Source of the DNA: an uncultured Bacteroidales bacterium
Lineage (GTDB): Bacteria > Bacteroidota > Bacteroidia > Bacteroidales > FEN-979
Assembly (NCBI GenBank): GCA_903875045.1
Contig: CAIQUS010000084.1
Coordinates: forward strand, 1-64,000
Length of the DNA: 64,000 nucleotides
Direction: 5' to 3'
Positions within the stretch are counted from its first letter, which is position 1; every line of letters starts with the position of its first letter. Made by a program: the position numbers and the translations under genes. Shown here in pieces: positions 6,804 to 15,760 of this stretch. A model generated the notes under the pieces. That model had not been told where the DNA came from and did no database searches. It worked only from the letters and a program-made list of their open reading frames with translations.

Positions 6804-8753
6804 ATGGCCTCTCTGACCTCCATTGAATCCAAAGAATTCCTGGTCGAAAAGATCCTGAAAAATCATTCAAACATATTTGATAAGGCAACTGGTGAGCAAC
6901 TTTCTCTTATCAGGCGTGCCAAAGTGCTCCAACCGGTAGTTTACATTGGCATGGGCACTTGTGGCATCGTCGCGGGTGCCGATAAAACAATGGCCGCTGT
7001 TAAAAAATACCTGTCAGATAACCAGATTGCCGGAGAGGTTGTCAGAGTCGGATGTTTAGGCTTATGTTCAGCCGAACCCCTGCTTGATGTCCAATTGCCG
7101 GGAAAGGCCCGGTTGTCATTTCATCATGCCACCGAAGATAGGGTTGAAGACCTGCTCAACTCGGTATTTCATCGTACACTGGTGCAAGAAACAGTTCTTG
7201 GGCAGTATAAAACCGAATCACTGGAAGAATGGCCAAACATACCCTTTATCGGGCAATTACCCTATTTTGCCAACCAGCACAGGATTATCCTTCGTAACTC
7301 AGGAATCATTTCACCTTACCTGATAGATGATTATTTAGCCCAGGGTGGGTATAAATCACTATATAAAACAGTCTTGAATTATACCTCAGAAAAAGTATGT
7401 GAAATCGTTGACCAAAGCGAGCTACGTGGTCGCGGGGGAGGTGGTTTTCCTACAGGCAGGAAATGGCTGGTTACCCTGAGTGCAGGCAGTGATCAAAAAT
7501 ATCTTATCTGCAATGCAGATGAGAGCGATCCCGGAGCCTTTATGAACAGGGCAATTATTGAAGGTGACCCTCATCGTGTTCTCGAGGGAATTGCCATTGC
7601 AGCGTATGCAATTGGAGCAAATCATGCTTATATTTATATCAGGTCGGACTATGTGCAATCCCTTTCAATTCTTGAAAATGCCATTAAACAGGCCAAAGAA
7701 TATGGATTCATCGGCGAAAATATCTTCAGCAGCGGGTTCAACCTGAATATGTATATCCGTCGTGGAGCCGGAGCCTTTGTTTGCGGGGAGGAAACCGCCC
7801 TGATCGCCAGCATTGAAGGGCGCCGGGGTATGCCTCAGGCGAAACCGCCCTATCCTGCAGAAAAAGGATTATTCGGACATCCAACCATTGTAAATAACAT
7901 CGAAACGCTGGCCAATATTCCTACCATTCTGGAGCATGGCCCCTCCTGGTTTAAATCGGTCGGAACCAAGGATAGCAGGGGAACAAAACTCTTCAGTGTG
8001 GCTGGTAAGTCAGTCTGCACTGGCTTTATCGAAATACCAATGGGTATTGCTATCTCGGAAATAGTTCAATCAATTGCCGGTGGTGTGAAAAATGGGAAAA
8101 ATCTCAAGGCTGTTCAACTTGGAGGGCCTTCCGGGGTTTGCATCCCACTTCAGGATATGGAAACACCCATTTGCTTTGAATCATTGCAGGACATTGAATC
8201 GCCCATCGGATTGGGGGGATTAATCGTACTTGATGAAGATACCTGCATGGTGAACCTGGCAAAGTATTTTATGAAATTTCTCCAGAAAGAGAGCTGCGGC
8301 AAGTGTATCCCATGCCGTGAAGGAACCCGTCGAATGCTACAGATTCTTGAAGAGGTAACCCATCGTCCAAAGGAAGAGAGTACACATGAGACGCTTGAAC
8401 GGTTCAAAGGAGTTGTCGAACTGGAAAGTCTTGCAGAGGTTATCCGGGATACTTCCCTGTGCGGTTTGGGACGGAATGCGCCAAATCCCGTATTGTCCTC
8501 TTTGAAATGGTTCAGGGATGAATTCGAGGAACATATTTTTGACAGGAAATGCCAGGCAGGGGTGTGTCATGACCTGAGAACTTTTTTTATTGAGGCCAAC
8601 TTGTGCAACGGTTGCAATATTTGTCAGATAAAATGCCCGGAGAATGCAATTATCGGGTCCCCTAAATTGCCGCACTTTATCATCGAATCGAAATGTACCG
8701 GATGCGGAATCTGTTTTGATAGCTGCAAGTTCAATGCTATATACTTCAAATAA
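6804..8753 (+). CDS. hydB: NuoF-like flavin/Fe-S subunit of NADH-linked [FeFe]-hydrogenase
   Basis: A 649-residue NAD(H)-binding flavoprotein subunit, the site of NADH oxidation or reduction and, in characterised HydABC enzymes, of electron bifurcation. Domains: an N-terminal [2Fe-2S]-like domain (GMGTCG at 49-54; GCLGLC at 83-88), the FMN/NADH core with GRGGGGFPTG (209-218) and GAGAFVCGEETALI (321-334), the NuoF [4Fe-4S] site (C498, C501, C504, C553), and a C-terminal two-cluster ferredoxin (CNGCNIC at 601 and CTGCGIC at 631). The added ferredoxin and N-terminal domain are typical of hydrogenase HydB rather than complex I NuoF. One base separates it from hydC and eight from hydA, a tight operon. 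Bifurcation is inferred from domain architecture. Confidence 0.93.
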   Translation: MASLTSIESKEFLVEKILKNHSNIFDKATGEQLSLIRRAKVLQPVVYIGMGTCGIVAGADKTMAAVKKYLSDNQIAGEVVRVGCLGLCSAEPLLDVQLPGKARLSFHHATEDRVEDLLNSVFHRTLVQETVLGQYKTESLEEWPNIPFIGQLPYFANQHRIILRNSGIISPYLIDDYLAQGGYKSLYKTVLNYTSEKVCEIVDQSELRGRGGGGFPTGRKWLVTLSAGSDQKYLICNADESDPGAFMNRAIIEGDPHRVLEGIAIAAYAIGANHAYIYIRSDYVQSLSILENAIKQAKEYGFIGENIFSSGFNLNMYIRRGAGAFVCGEETALIASIEGRRGMPQAKPPYPAEKGLFGHPTIVNNIETLANIPTILEHGPSWFKSVGTKDSRGTKLFSVAGKSVCTGFIEIPMGIAISEIVQSIAGGVKNGKNLKAVQLGGPSGVCIPLQDMETPICFESLQDIESPIGLGGLIVLDEDTCMVNLAKYFMKFLQKESCGKCIPCREGTRRMLQILEEVTHRPKEESTHETLERFKGVVELESLAEVIRDTSLCGLGRNAPNPVLSSLKWFRDEFEEHIFDRKCQAGVCHDLRTFFIEANLCNGCNICQIKCPENAIIGSPKLPHFIIESKCTGCGICFDSCKFNAIYFK

Positions 8754-8761
8754 ACGGAAAA

Positions 8762-10483
8762 ATGCAATTTGATATTGAGATAAACAACCAGCCGGTATTG
8801 GCAAAACGAGGGGAAACTATCAAAAATGTGCTTGACCGGATCGGAATCCATGTGCCTACCCTGTGTTACATGAATGGTTTTACCCCTACAGGAGGATGCA
8901 GATTGTGTGTGGTGGAAGTTGATGGTATCTCTGAACTTGTACCCTCCTGTTCACATCCCGTGAATGAATGGATGAAAATTAAAACTCATTCCCCAAGAGT
9001 ACTGAAAGCCAGAAAGGTACTTGTTGAACTGCTTTTAGCCGGGCACCCTGATGACTGCCTCTACTGTGGGCGTAACGGAAACTGCGAATTGCAGAATCTG
9101 GCTTTTGAAATGAATATCCGTGAACGAAAATATCATGGTAAAAGGCAAAACATACAGATAGATAAAGCATGTGCGTCAATTGTCCGGGATCCGGCAAAAT
9201 GTGTTCTTTGTGGCCGGTGCATACGCGTTTGTGACGAAGTGATAGGCGTTTCGGCCATTGATGTGGTTGGCCGCGGCAGCGAAAGCAAAATCGGAACGAC
9301 TTACAACAAAGGCTTAAACACTCATACATGTGTCAAGTGTGGCCAATGTATCATGGTTTGTCCTACTGGGGCACTAGCCGAAAAAACAAGCATCCAGAAG
9401 GTGATTGATGCCTTAAATAATCCGGAACTATTCCCGGTTATTCAGTTCTCCCCTACTGTCCCGGCATCCATCGGCGAAGATTTCAACATCAAGGCCAGCA
9501 AAGATATTCTTAACCTGTTGAGGGCAGGCTTGAAAAAAATTGGGTTCCGTCAGGTGTTTGATACTTCCATGGCTGCAGATCTGACCATTATGGAGGAAGC
9601 CGCTGATTTTATCGGAAGGATTGCAAACCATCAGAACCTTCCGATGCTGACCTCCTGCTGCCCGTCATGGGTAAAGTATATAGAATCAGCAAAACCACAG
9701 CTCCTTCCAAAGTTATCAACAACAGCCTCACCCCAGCAGATGATGGGCAGGCTCATTAAAAACTATATAACCACTTCGGCTGGTCAAAAAACTGAGAGTG
9801 TTTTTGTGGTTTCTGTGATGCCTTGTACCGCCATGAAATATGATGCTGACACTGATGTTATGAAAGATGGAATTTCCCGTAACGTTGATGCGGTACTTAC
9901 AACAAGGGAACTCGTTGCCCTGATAAAGCTGCTTGGCATCGATTTTAACAACCTTGACCCTGAACCAGCTGATACACACTATGGATTAAGAAGTTCTTCG
10001 GGTAATCTGTTTGGCATTTCCGGCGGACATCTGGAAGGATTGATTCGGACGATTCATTATATGTTGACGGGAATGGATATGAATTCATTGAAAATAAATG
10101 AATTACGGGGATTAAAAGGCAGAAAGGAAACGCGGATTAAAATCGGTAAAGTAATATTTAATGTTGCAGCCGTTAGTGGTTTATCAAATGCCAGGGCATT
10201 GATTGATGATATTGAGGCCGGCAGAGAGAATTTTGGCATCATTGAGGTGATGGCCTGCCCCCATGGTTGTATCAATGGAGGGGGGCAAAGGCTGAATTCT
10301 GATGAAAAAAATCTGAAGTCGCGCATGAAAGCATTATATGATGTTGATGAGGAAGAAATGATCAAGGTTGCACATAAAAGCCCTGTAATCATAGATTTGT
10401 ATGATAAATTCCTTGAAAAACCAGGCAATGGGCGAAACAGGGAATTGCTCCACGTAAACAGGTCACTAAAGGAGGGTTTATGA
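8762..10483 (+). CDS. hydA: [FeFe]-hydrogenase catalytic subunit, complete
   Basis: A full-length 573-residue group A hydrogenase. Domains: [2Fe-2S] plant-type ferredoxin (C35, C46, C49, C63), His-Cys [4Fe-4S] (H95, C99, C102, C108), two [4Fe-4S] clusters (C147-C157; C190-C200), then the H-cluster domain with L1 TSCCPSW (297-303), L2 MPC (353-355) and L3 ACPHGC (498-503). All ligands and the proton-relay Cys (first Cys of L1) are intact, so it should be an active H2 enzyme. It has the usual length of the clostridial CpI type, although gene order (NuoE, NuoF, HydA) points to a trimeric NADH/ferredoxin-dependent enzyme. Its stop codon overlaps the start of the sensory kinase (ATGA), coupling enzyme and sensor expression. 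Confidence 0.95.
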   Translation: MQFDIEINNQPVLAKRGETIKNVLDRIGIHVPTLCYMNGFTPTGGCRLCVVEVDGISELVPSCSHPVNEWMKIKTHSPRVLKARKVLVELLLAGHPDDCLYCGRNGNCELQNLAFEMNIRERKYHGKRQNIQIDKACASIVRDPAKCVLCGRCIRVCDEVIGVSAIDVVGRGSESKIGTTYNKGLNTHTCVKCGQCIMVCPTGALAEKTSIQKVIDALNNPELFPVIQFSPTVPASIGEDFNIKASKDILNLLRAGLKKIGFRQVFDTSMAADLTIMEEAADFIGRIANHQNLPMLTSCCPSWVKYIESAKPQLLPKLSTTASPQQMMGRLIKNYITTSAGQKTESVFVVSVMPCTAMKYDADTDVMKDGISRNVDAVLTTRELVALIKLLGIDFNNLDPEPADTHYGLRSSSGNLFGISGGHLEGLIRTIHYMLTGMDMNSLKINELRGLKGRKETRIKIGKVIFNVAAVSGLSNARALIDDIEAGRENFGIIEVMACPHGCINGGGQRLNSDEKNLKSRMKALYDVDEEEMIKVAHKSPVIIDLYDKFLEKPGNGRNRELLHVNRSLKEGL

Positions 10484-12462
10484 GCCATTCATTTCACCGG
10501 CAACTCGTTTTTACCATCAAGGACAGATGCAGGGTTTGTTTTACCTGCGTTCGTGAATGTCCTGTTAAAGCCATCAAAATAATAAACGGGCAGGCGGAAG
10601 TTATCAACGACCGCTGTATCGGATGCGGCAATTGTGTAAGAGTATGCAGCCAGGGTGCAAAGATTCCGCTACGGTCGGTTGATGCGGTAAATGAACTTCT
10701 TAAATCTGACCATAAAATTGCGGCCTGCATTGCCCCCAGTTTCCCGGCAGAATTTGCAGAATTTCATGATCATAAAACTTTGGTTGGAATGATCAGAAAA
10801 CTTGGGTTTGATTTTGTTACAGAGGTTTCCTTTGGGGCAGATATCGTAGCCCGTGAATATGAAAAAATGATCAATGGGAGTGATTATGAGGGTGATATCT
10901 CCTCCGACTGTCCTGCGATAGTATATTTCATTCGTCATTACCATCCCGACATGGTACCCTATCTTGCACCCATTGCATCACCCATGGTTGCCATGACAAG
11001 GGTTTTGAAAAAAAAGCATGGGCAGGAGCTCAAGGTCGTTTTCATCGGTCCCTGTTTTGCCAAAAAGGCAGAAACGACCGAAGTCGATGAAGTACTTACT
11101 TTTCGGGAACTTCGGGAAATGCTCGACAATCTGAACATTCGTCCTGAAAATTCGGAACTTTCTGATTTTGACCCTCCCCAGGCCGGTAAAGGCGCGATTT
11201 TTCCCATCAGTCATGGGTTGTACTATACCGCCAACAACAAGGAAGCCATCCCTGAAGAGAGAGTCATCATTGCAGAAGGACAGGCCAATTATAAGGAAGC
11301 TATCAGGGAATTTGAAGAGGGCTACATACGGAAAAAACATCTGATGTTGCTTTGTTGCGAAGGGTGCATCATGGGACCGGGAACATCCCCCGGAGGAAAA
11401 AGATTTGCCCGCAGCAATGCAGTTGGAGAATATGTTACCCAAAAGCTTCAGCAAATTGATCAGCAGTCATGGAATCAGAACATGGAGGAGTTTAGTATCC
11501 TGGATTTTTCGCAAAGTTTCACCCCGGAAGACCGCCGACTGGCACCGCCAGGCAACGAAGCTGTGCTGAATGTGCTGCAATCGATGGGGAAATTCTCTCC
11601 CAAGGATCATTTAAATTGCGGAGCCTGTGGATATGATACGTGCGTTGATCATGCTGGCGCCATCGTAAACGGGCTGGCTGAGACCGAAATGTGCCTCCCC
11701 TATTCCATTGAAAAATTGCACGACTCCATCAGTAACCTGAATGTCTCCAATGAAAAACTAGCACGTGCAAGGGCTGCGCTCAAACAATCGGAAAAGCTGG
11801 CCCACATGGGGCAGTTGTCGGCGGGAATCGCCCATGAACTAAACAATCCATTGGGTGTGATCACCATGTACAGCAACATTCTCATGGATGAAGCCCAGGA
11901 AGGGGCTGGTGTACGCGACGACCTTAAACTGATTGTTGAACAGGCCGAACGATGTAAAAAAATAGTTAGCGGATTGCTCAATTTTGCCCGTAAGAATCAG
12001 GTGAACCTGTCCGAAACAGATGTCGTCAAATTCATGCAACATAGCCTAAACTCTATTGTCAAGCCGGAAAATATCATTGTTTCTTTCAAATCTGAAATTG
12101 AGGATCCGATTGCAAAACTGGATATCGACCAGATGATGCAGGTTTTAACAAATCTTGAAAAAAATGCAATTGAAGCAATGCCCGATGGTGGCCATCTCCG
12201 TGTTGGAGTAGAAGGCGATACCGAAGAAATAACCTTTGTTGTGGCAGATACGGGCAGCGGCATTCAAAAAGAAAACATGGACAAACTTTTCACTCCCTTC
12301 TTTACGACCAAAGAAATTGGAAAGGGAACAGGTTTGGGACTTGCCCTGATCTATGGGATTGTGAAAATGCACAAAGGAAAAATACATGTTGACTCCAATG
12401 CAGATCCAACCCAGCGACCAACCGGAACCACTTTCAGAATTACGGTACCACGTGGAAAATAA
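10480..12462 (+). CDS. Sensory [FeFe]-hydrogenase fused to histidine kinase
   Basis: A 660-residue soluble protein combining a hydrogenase-like sensor with a kinase. Domains: two [4Fe-4S] sites (CRVCFTC from 17; CIGCGNC from 46), H-cluster domain (about 75-310), an extra Fe-S domain (C380, C383, C388, C405), a short coiled coil, HisKA with phospho-accepting H452 in GIAHELNNPLG, and HATPase_c (N562 region, DTGSGI, GKGTGLGLAL). L1 is SSDCPA (141-146), so Asp143 replaces the proton-relay Cys. L2 is GPCFAKK (C192). L3 is CCEGCIMGPG, which keeps both cubane ligands (C292, C296), unlike the other sensor. It overlaps hydA by four bases. It presumably senses H2 through an H-cluster and autophosphorylates; partners are likely the receivers at 12604 and 13055. 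Confidence 0.88.
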   Translation: MSHSFHRQLVFTIKDRCRVCFTCVRECPVKAIKIINGQAEVINDRCIGCGNCVRVCSQGAKIPLRSVDAVNELLKSDHKIAACIAPSFPAEFAEFHDHKTLVGMIRKLGFDFVTEVSFGADIVAREYEKMINGSDYEGDISSDCPAIVYFIRHYHPDMVPYLAPIASPMVAMTRVLKKKHGQELKVVFIGPCFAKKAETTEVDEVLTFRELREMLDNLNIRPENSELSDFDPPQAGKGAIFPISHGLYYTANNKEAIPEERVIIAEGQANYKEAIREFEEGYIRKKHLMLLCCEGCIMGPGTSPGGKRFARSNAVGEYVTQKLQQIDQQSWNQNMEEFSILDFSQSFTPEDRRLAPPGNEAVLNVLQSMGKFSPKDHLNCGACGYDTCVDHAGAIVNGLAETEMCLPYSIEKLHDSISNLNVSNEKLARARAALKQSEKLAHMGQLSAGIAHELNNPLGVITMYSNILMDEAQEGAGVRDDLKLIVEQAERCKKIVSGLLNFARKNQVNLSETDVVKFMQHSLNSIVKPENIIVSFKSEIEDPIAKLDIDQMMQVLTNLEKNAIEAMPDGGHLRVGVEGDTEEITFVVADTGSGIQKENMDKLFTPFFTTKEIGKGTGLGLALIYGIVKMHKGKIHVDSNADPTQRPTGTTFRITVPRGK

Positions 12463-12484
12463 TTAACGACGATGCAAACACTTT

Positions 12485-12556
12485 AAACAATGTAAGCAAT
12501 GTGAGCAATGCAAACAATGCAAACAATGCAAACAATGCAAACAATGCAAGCAATAA
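12485..12556. repeat. 9-bp tandem repeat, eight units
   Basis: Eight head-to-tail units of AAACAATGC; units 4 to 7 are identical and the outer ones differ by one to three bases. It is followed by a looser run of TAACCCTT-type units (about 12567-12600) reaching the next start codon. It occupies the gap between the sensory kinase and the response regulator and is non-coding as far as I can see. Confidence 0.9.
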
Positions 12557-12603
12557 CCCCCATTCATTAACCCTTAACACTTTTAACCCTTAACCCTTTT
12601 TTC

Positions 12604-13008
12604 ATGAAACCGTCTAATTATACAATTTTACTTGTTGACGACGATCAGGATTATCTTTTTCAACTACAGAATAAAATTCAGAATCTCGGGTACAAAACAA
12701 TCACGGCTGAAGGCCAGAAAGAAGCTGAAGTATTGTTGGAAAAAACCAAACCGGATTTGGCGATTTTTGACCTCATGATGGAAAATGAAGACAGTGGGTT
12801 CATCCTATGTTATAAAATGAAAAAGAAATACCCGGATGTTCCCATTATCATCGCAACCGGTGTTACCGCTGAAACGGGAATCAGTTTCGATATCAATGAT
12901 GAAAATAACCGCAAATGGATAAAGGCCGATCGTTTTCTTGATAAAGGGATAAGAACCGAACGTTTGAGAGAAGAAATTGAGAAATTACTGTTAAAAAATA
13001 ACAAGTAA
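12604..13008 (+). CDS. Stand-alone response regulator receiver (CheY-like)
   Basis: A 134-residue single-domain receiver. The acidic pocket is DDD at 12-14, the phospho-acceptor is D56 in IFDLMM, and the conserved Thr and Lys appear as T85 and K114. There is no DNA-binding or enzymatic output domain, so it probably acts by protein contact or as a phosphorelay intermediate. It lies directly downstream of the hydrogenase-type histidine kinase, separated by the repeat-filled gap, and upstream of the receiver-kinase hybrid, so it is likely part of the same H2 signalling path. Confidence 0.85.
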   Translation: MKPSNYTILLVDDDQDYLFQLQNKIQNLGYKTITAEGQKEAEVLLEKTKPDLAIFDLMMENEDSGFILCYKMKKKYPDVPIIIATGVTAETGISFDINDENNRKWIKADRFLDKGIRTERLREEIEKLLLKNNK

Positions 13009-13054
13009 TGCTATGTTAACGGATTTTGGCTTATTTTTGAGGTGAAATAAATTT

Positions 13055-14188
13055 ATGTCTACATTAAAAATTCTTATCGTTGATGATGAGCCGGGTATCC
13101 GGAGCGGAGTTTCACGGATTTTGCGAAATTTCCGGGTAGATTATCCATTCATGGATGAAGCATTTGATTTTGAAGTCATTGAAGCCCCAACCGGGGAAGC
13201 AGGAATCGAGATCATTGACGCCAATCCACCGGATATCTTATTGTTAGACAATAAATTACCAGGTATTCAGGGTATTGAAGTTCTTGAGTATATCAAGAAA
13301 AAACAGAAAAGCATCATCGTCGTCATGATTACCTCCTATGCTTCACTTGAATTGGCTGTAAAGGCTACGAGTGACGGAGCTTATGATTTCATTCCCAAAC
13401 CTTTCACCCCGCAGGAATTAAAATCATCCATCGAGAATATCACCAAGCGTGTGTTTCTCAAAAAGATGACCAACCAACTTCAGGATTCAGGAAAGCAGAT
13501 AAGATTTACTTTTTTATCAGTCCTCTCCCATGAACTCAAAGCCCCCCTGAATGCTATTGAAGGTTATCTCAAAATGATAAGGGAGCGTCAGAATGGACCC
13601 AAACTCGAGGATTACGACGTAATGATTGACCGGTCCCTCGACCGGATCAAAGGGATGCGGAGCCTGATACTGGATATGCTTGACCTCACCCGTGTTGAAT
13701 CGGGAAAAGCCAAAAGAAACATCACCGGAGTTGATCTTTCCGTGGTTGCCCGGACGGCAATGGACACTATGCGTCCCTATGCCATTCAGCGGGATGTGAA
13801 ACTCAACCTCCATCACAATGGGACTGTAATACTGCAGGCTGATGCCGAAGAAATGGAAATAATTTTCAATAATTTGATTTCCAATGCAATCAAGTATAAT
13901 AAAGATGGCGGCACGGTCGATTTCACCATCGAGCAGCAGGATAATTGTATGGGGATCACTGTCGTTGATACCGGAATTGGTATGACCCCGGTTGAAATCG
14001 AAAAAATCTTCGATGATTTTGTACGGATTAAGAATGATAAAACCAAAAACATAGCCGGAAGCGGACTGGGACTTTCCATCGTAAAAAAGCTGATTGACAA
14101 CTACGCAGGAAAGATCGAAGTACAAAGTGTTCCGGACCAGGGCAGTACATTTAATGTTAGACTTCCAATTGACAAACCATGTTTATAA
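13055..14188 (+). CDS. Receiver-histidine kinase hybrid
   Basis: A 377-residue soluble two-component protein with the receiver first. The receiver (about 1-130) has D10, D11 and phospho-acceptor D65 in LLLDNKLPG, with K115 in PKPF. HisKA carries H159 in LSHELKAPLN, followed by HATPase_c with NNLISNAIKYN, DTGIGM and GSGLGLSIV. No membrane segment or periplasmic sensor is present, so input must come from phosphorylation of its receiver, plausibly from the H2-sensing kinase upstream. A -7-like TATTTTTG at 13032-13039 may give it its own promoter. Its 3' end overlaps rex by 10 bases, tying its expression to the redox repressor. Confidence 0.88.
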   Translation: MSTLKILIVDDEPGIRSGVSRILRNFRVDYPFMDEAFDFEVIEAPTGEAGIEIIDANPPDILLLDNKLPGIQGIEVLEYIKKKQKSIIVVMITSYASLELAVKATSDGAYDFIPKPFTPQELKSSIENITKRVFLKKMTNQLQDSGKQIRFTFLSVLSHELKAPLNAIEGYLKMIRERQNGPKLEDYDVMIDRSLDRIKGMRSLILDMLDLTRVESGKAKRNITGVDLSVVARTAMDTMRPYAIQRDVKLNLHHNGTVILQADAEEMEIIFNNLISNAIKYNKDGGTVDFTIEQQDNCMGITVVDTGIGMTPVEIEKIFDDFVRIKNDKTKNIAGSGLGLSIVKKLIDNYAGKIEVQSVPDQGSTFNVRLPIDKPCL

Positions 14189-14820
14189 AAAACTTACCCC
14201 ATAAAACCGTAGAGCGGTTAAGTCAATACCGCCGTGCATTGCTTATGATCCTGTCAAAGGAAAAAACACATGTTTTTTCTCATGAAATCGCACAGATGCT
14301 TCACATTACACCTGTACAGGTAAGACGTGACCTGATGCTGATCGGATATTCTGGAAACCTGCGAAAAGGCTATGACATCAAGGAGCTCATCGAATTGATC
14401 GGAAAAATCATCGATTCCGACCGCGGACAGCGGGTAGCAGTCGTTGGCCTTGGCAATCTCGGGAAAGCAATCATAAGCTATTTTAAAGGAAAACGGTCAA
14501 AACTTGCCATCATTGCCGCTTTTGATATTAACCCGGAAAAGATCAACCGGGTTTACGATGGCGTTGCCTGCCACCATATCAGCCAGATGGCAGATATCGT
14601 TAAACAGAACAACATTTCAATCGGTATCATTGCTGTTTCTTCTGAACAGGCACCAGAAATCGCTGAAACAATGGTGATTGCCGGAATAAAGGGAATCCTT
14701 AATTTCACACCCAAACCATTAAACGTCCCTCCTTTTGTCTATCTTGAAGAGTATGATATGATCACCTCGCTCGAAAAGGTCGCATTCTTCGCGAAAAAAA
14801 ATGATGAACGTTTTAAGTAG
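14179..14820 (+). CDS. rex: Redox-sensing transcriptional repressor Rex
   Basis: A 213-residue Rex repressor, which senses the NADH/NAD+ ratio. The N-terminal winged helix includes ITPVQVRRDLMLIGYSG, close to the family recognition-helix region, followed by a Rossmann fold with VVGLGNLGKAI as the dinucleotide-binding loop. Length is normal. It overlaps the receiver-kinase gene by 10 bases and ends the hydrogen island; ribF follows 10 bases later. A candidate operator is at 6252-6269 in front of the NADH-linked hydrogenase, which is a known type of Rex target in fermentative bacteria. Confidence 0.93.
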   Translation: MFIKNLPHKTVERLSQYRRALLMILSKEKTHVFSHEIAQMLHITPVQVRRDLMLIGYSGNLRKGYDIKELIELIGKIIDSDRGQRVAVVGLGNLGKAIISYFKGKRSKLAIIAAFDINPEKINRVYDGVACHHISQMADIVKQNNISIGIIAVSSEQAPEIAETMVIAGIKGILNFTPKPLNVPPFVYLEEYDMITSLEKVAFFAKKNDERFK

Positions 14821-14830
14821 AAAATACTAA

Positions 14831-15760
14831 GTGAAAATATTTTATGATTTCGACCATCTTGGTGAAATCCGCAACGCGGTTATCACCACAGGGTCCTTTG
14901 ATGGCGTCCATATCGGTCATAAGGTAATTCTCCAGCGACTTAAAAAACTTGCTGCTGAAATTGGTGGAGAAACTGTTCTGATCACGTTTCATCCACACCC
15001 GCGTAAAGTACTGTACCCCGACACTTTAGGTAAGGAACTTTTTCTGATCAATTCACAGCGTGAAAAAATTAACCTCCTGCAAAAAGCAGGGCTCGACAAC
15101 CTGATTATTGTAGAATTCACACTTGCTTTTTCGAAGATCACCTCCATAGATTTTGTGAAAAATATCCTGCTGAATAAATTGCATGCACGGATGATCGTTA
15201 TCGGGTTTAACCACCATTTTGGCCATAACCGCGAAGGTGATTATGGGGAGCTTCGCAAATTCGGCAGCAGCAATGGATTTGAGGTGGAAGAAATACCAGA
15301 ACAAGATATTCATAATGAGTCTGTTAGTTCAACAAAAATCAGGAAAGCTATTCAGAATGGCAGCATTCAGAAAGCGAACGCTTATCTTGATCATCAATAC
15401 ATCATGATGGGTGTGTTGTTCAATAGTAGTGAAACCCTTGAAGAGATCGGATTTCCCTGCTACAGCATGAAAATTGAGGAGGCATCAAAACTGGTGCCGC
15501 CCAATGGTGTTTATGCTGTAACCGTAACCGGGGAAGACATTTTTTCGCGCGCAATGTGCTTCATCAGAAAAAATGATGATTCTCCGCTAGATACACTTGT
15601 GGAAGTCCATCTTCTGGAGAATTATGGCAGTATTGAAGGCCAGGTGGGAACCTTGCTCTTTCACAAACGGATTCGCGAAGAACGTGTTCTTACCAGCACC
15701 GATGATTTAAAAAAGCAGCTTACCATCGACCGTAACCAGGTCGACGAACTTATTTTCTGA
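14831..15760 (+). CDS. ribF: Bifunctional riboflavin kinase/FAD synthetase
   Basis: A 309-residue RibF, which phosphorylates riboflavin to FMN and adenylates it to FAD in the cytoplasm. The N-terminal adenylyltransferase domain shows TTGSFDGVHIGHK and HPHPRKVL, and the C-terminal flavokinase domain includes PPNGVYAVTV. The start is GTG at 14831, which gives the usual N-terminus MKIFYDF. It lies 10 bases after rex and overlaps the following MBL-fold gene by one base (TGATG), so it may be in the rex transcript. FMN supply to the NuoF-like subunit is a plausible link but is not shown. Confidence 0.93.
   Translation: MKIFYDFDHLGEIRNAVITTGSFDGVHIGHKVILQRLKKLAAEIGGETVLITFHPHPRKVLYPDTLGKELFLINSQREKINLLQKAGLDNLIIVEFTLAFSKITSIDFVKNILLNKLHARMIVIGFNHHFGHNREGDYGELRKFGSSNGFEVEEIPEQDIHNESVSSTKIRKAIQNGSIQKANAYLDHQYIMMGVLFNSSETLEEIGFPCYSMKIEEASKLVPPNGVYAVTVTGEDIFSRAMCFIRKNDDSPLDTLVEVHLLENYGSIEGQVGTLLFHKRIREERVLTSTDDLKKQLTIDRNQVDELIF

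Noticed and set aside
13517-14125. 202-codon minus-strand frame inside the receiver-kinase gene
   Set aside because: It is antisense to conserved HisKA and HATPase motifs; a coding shadow.
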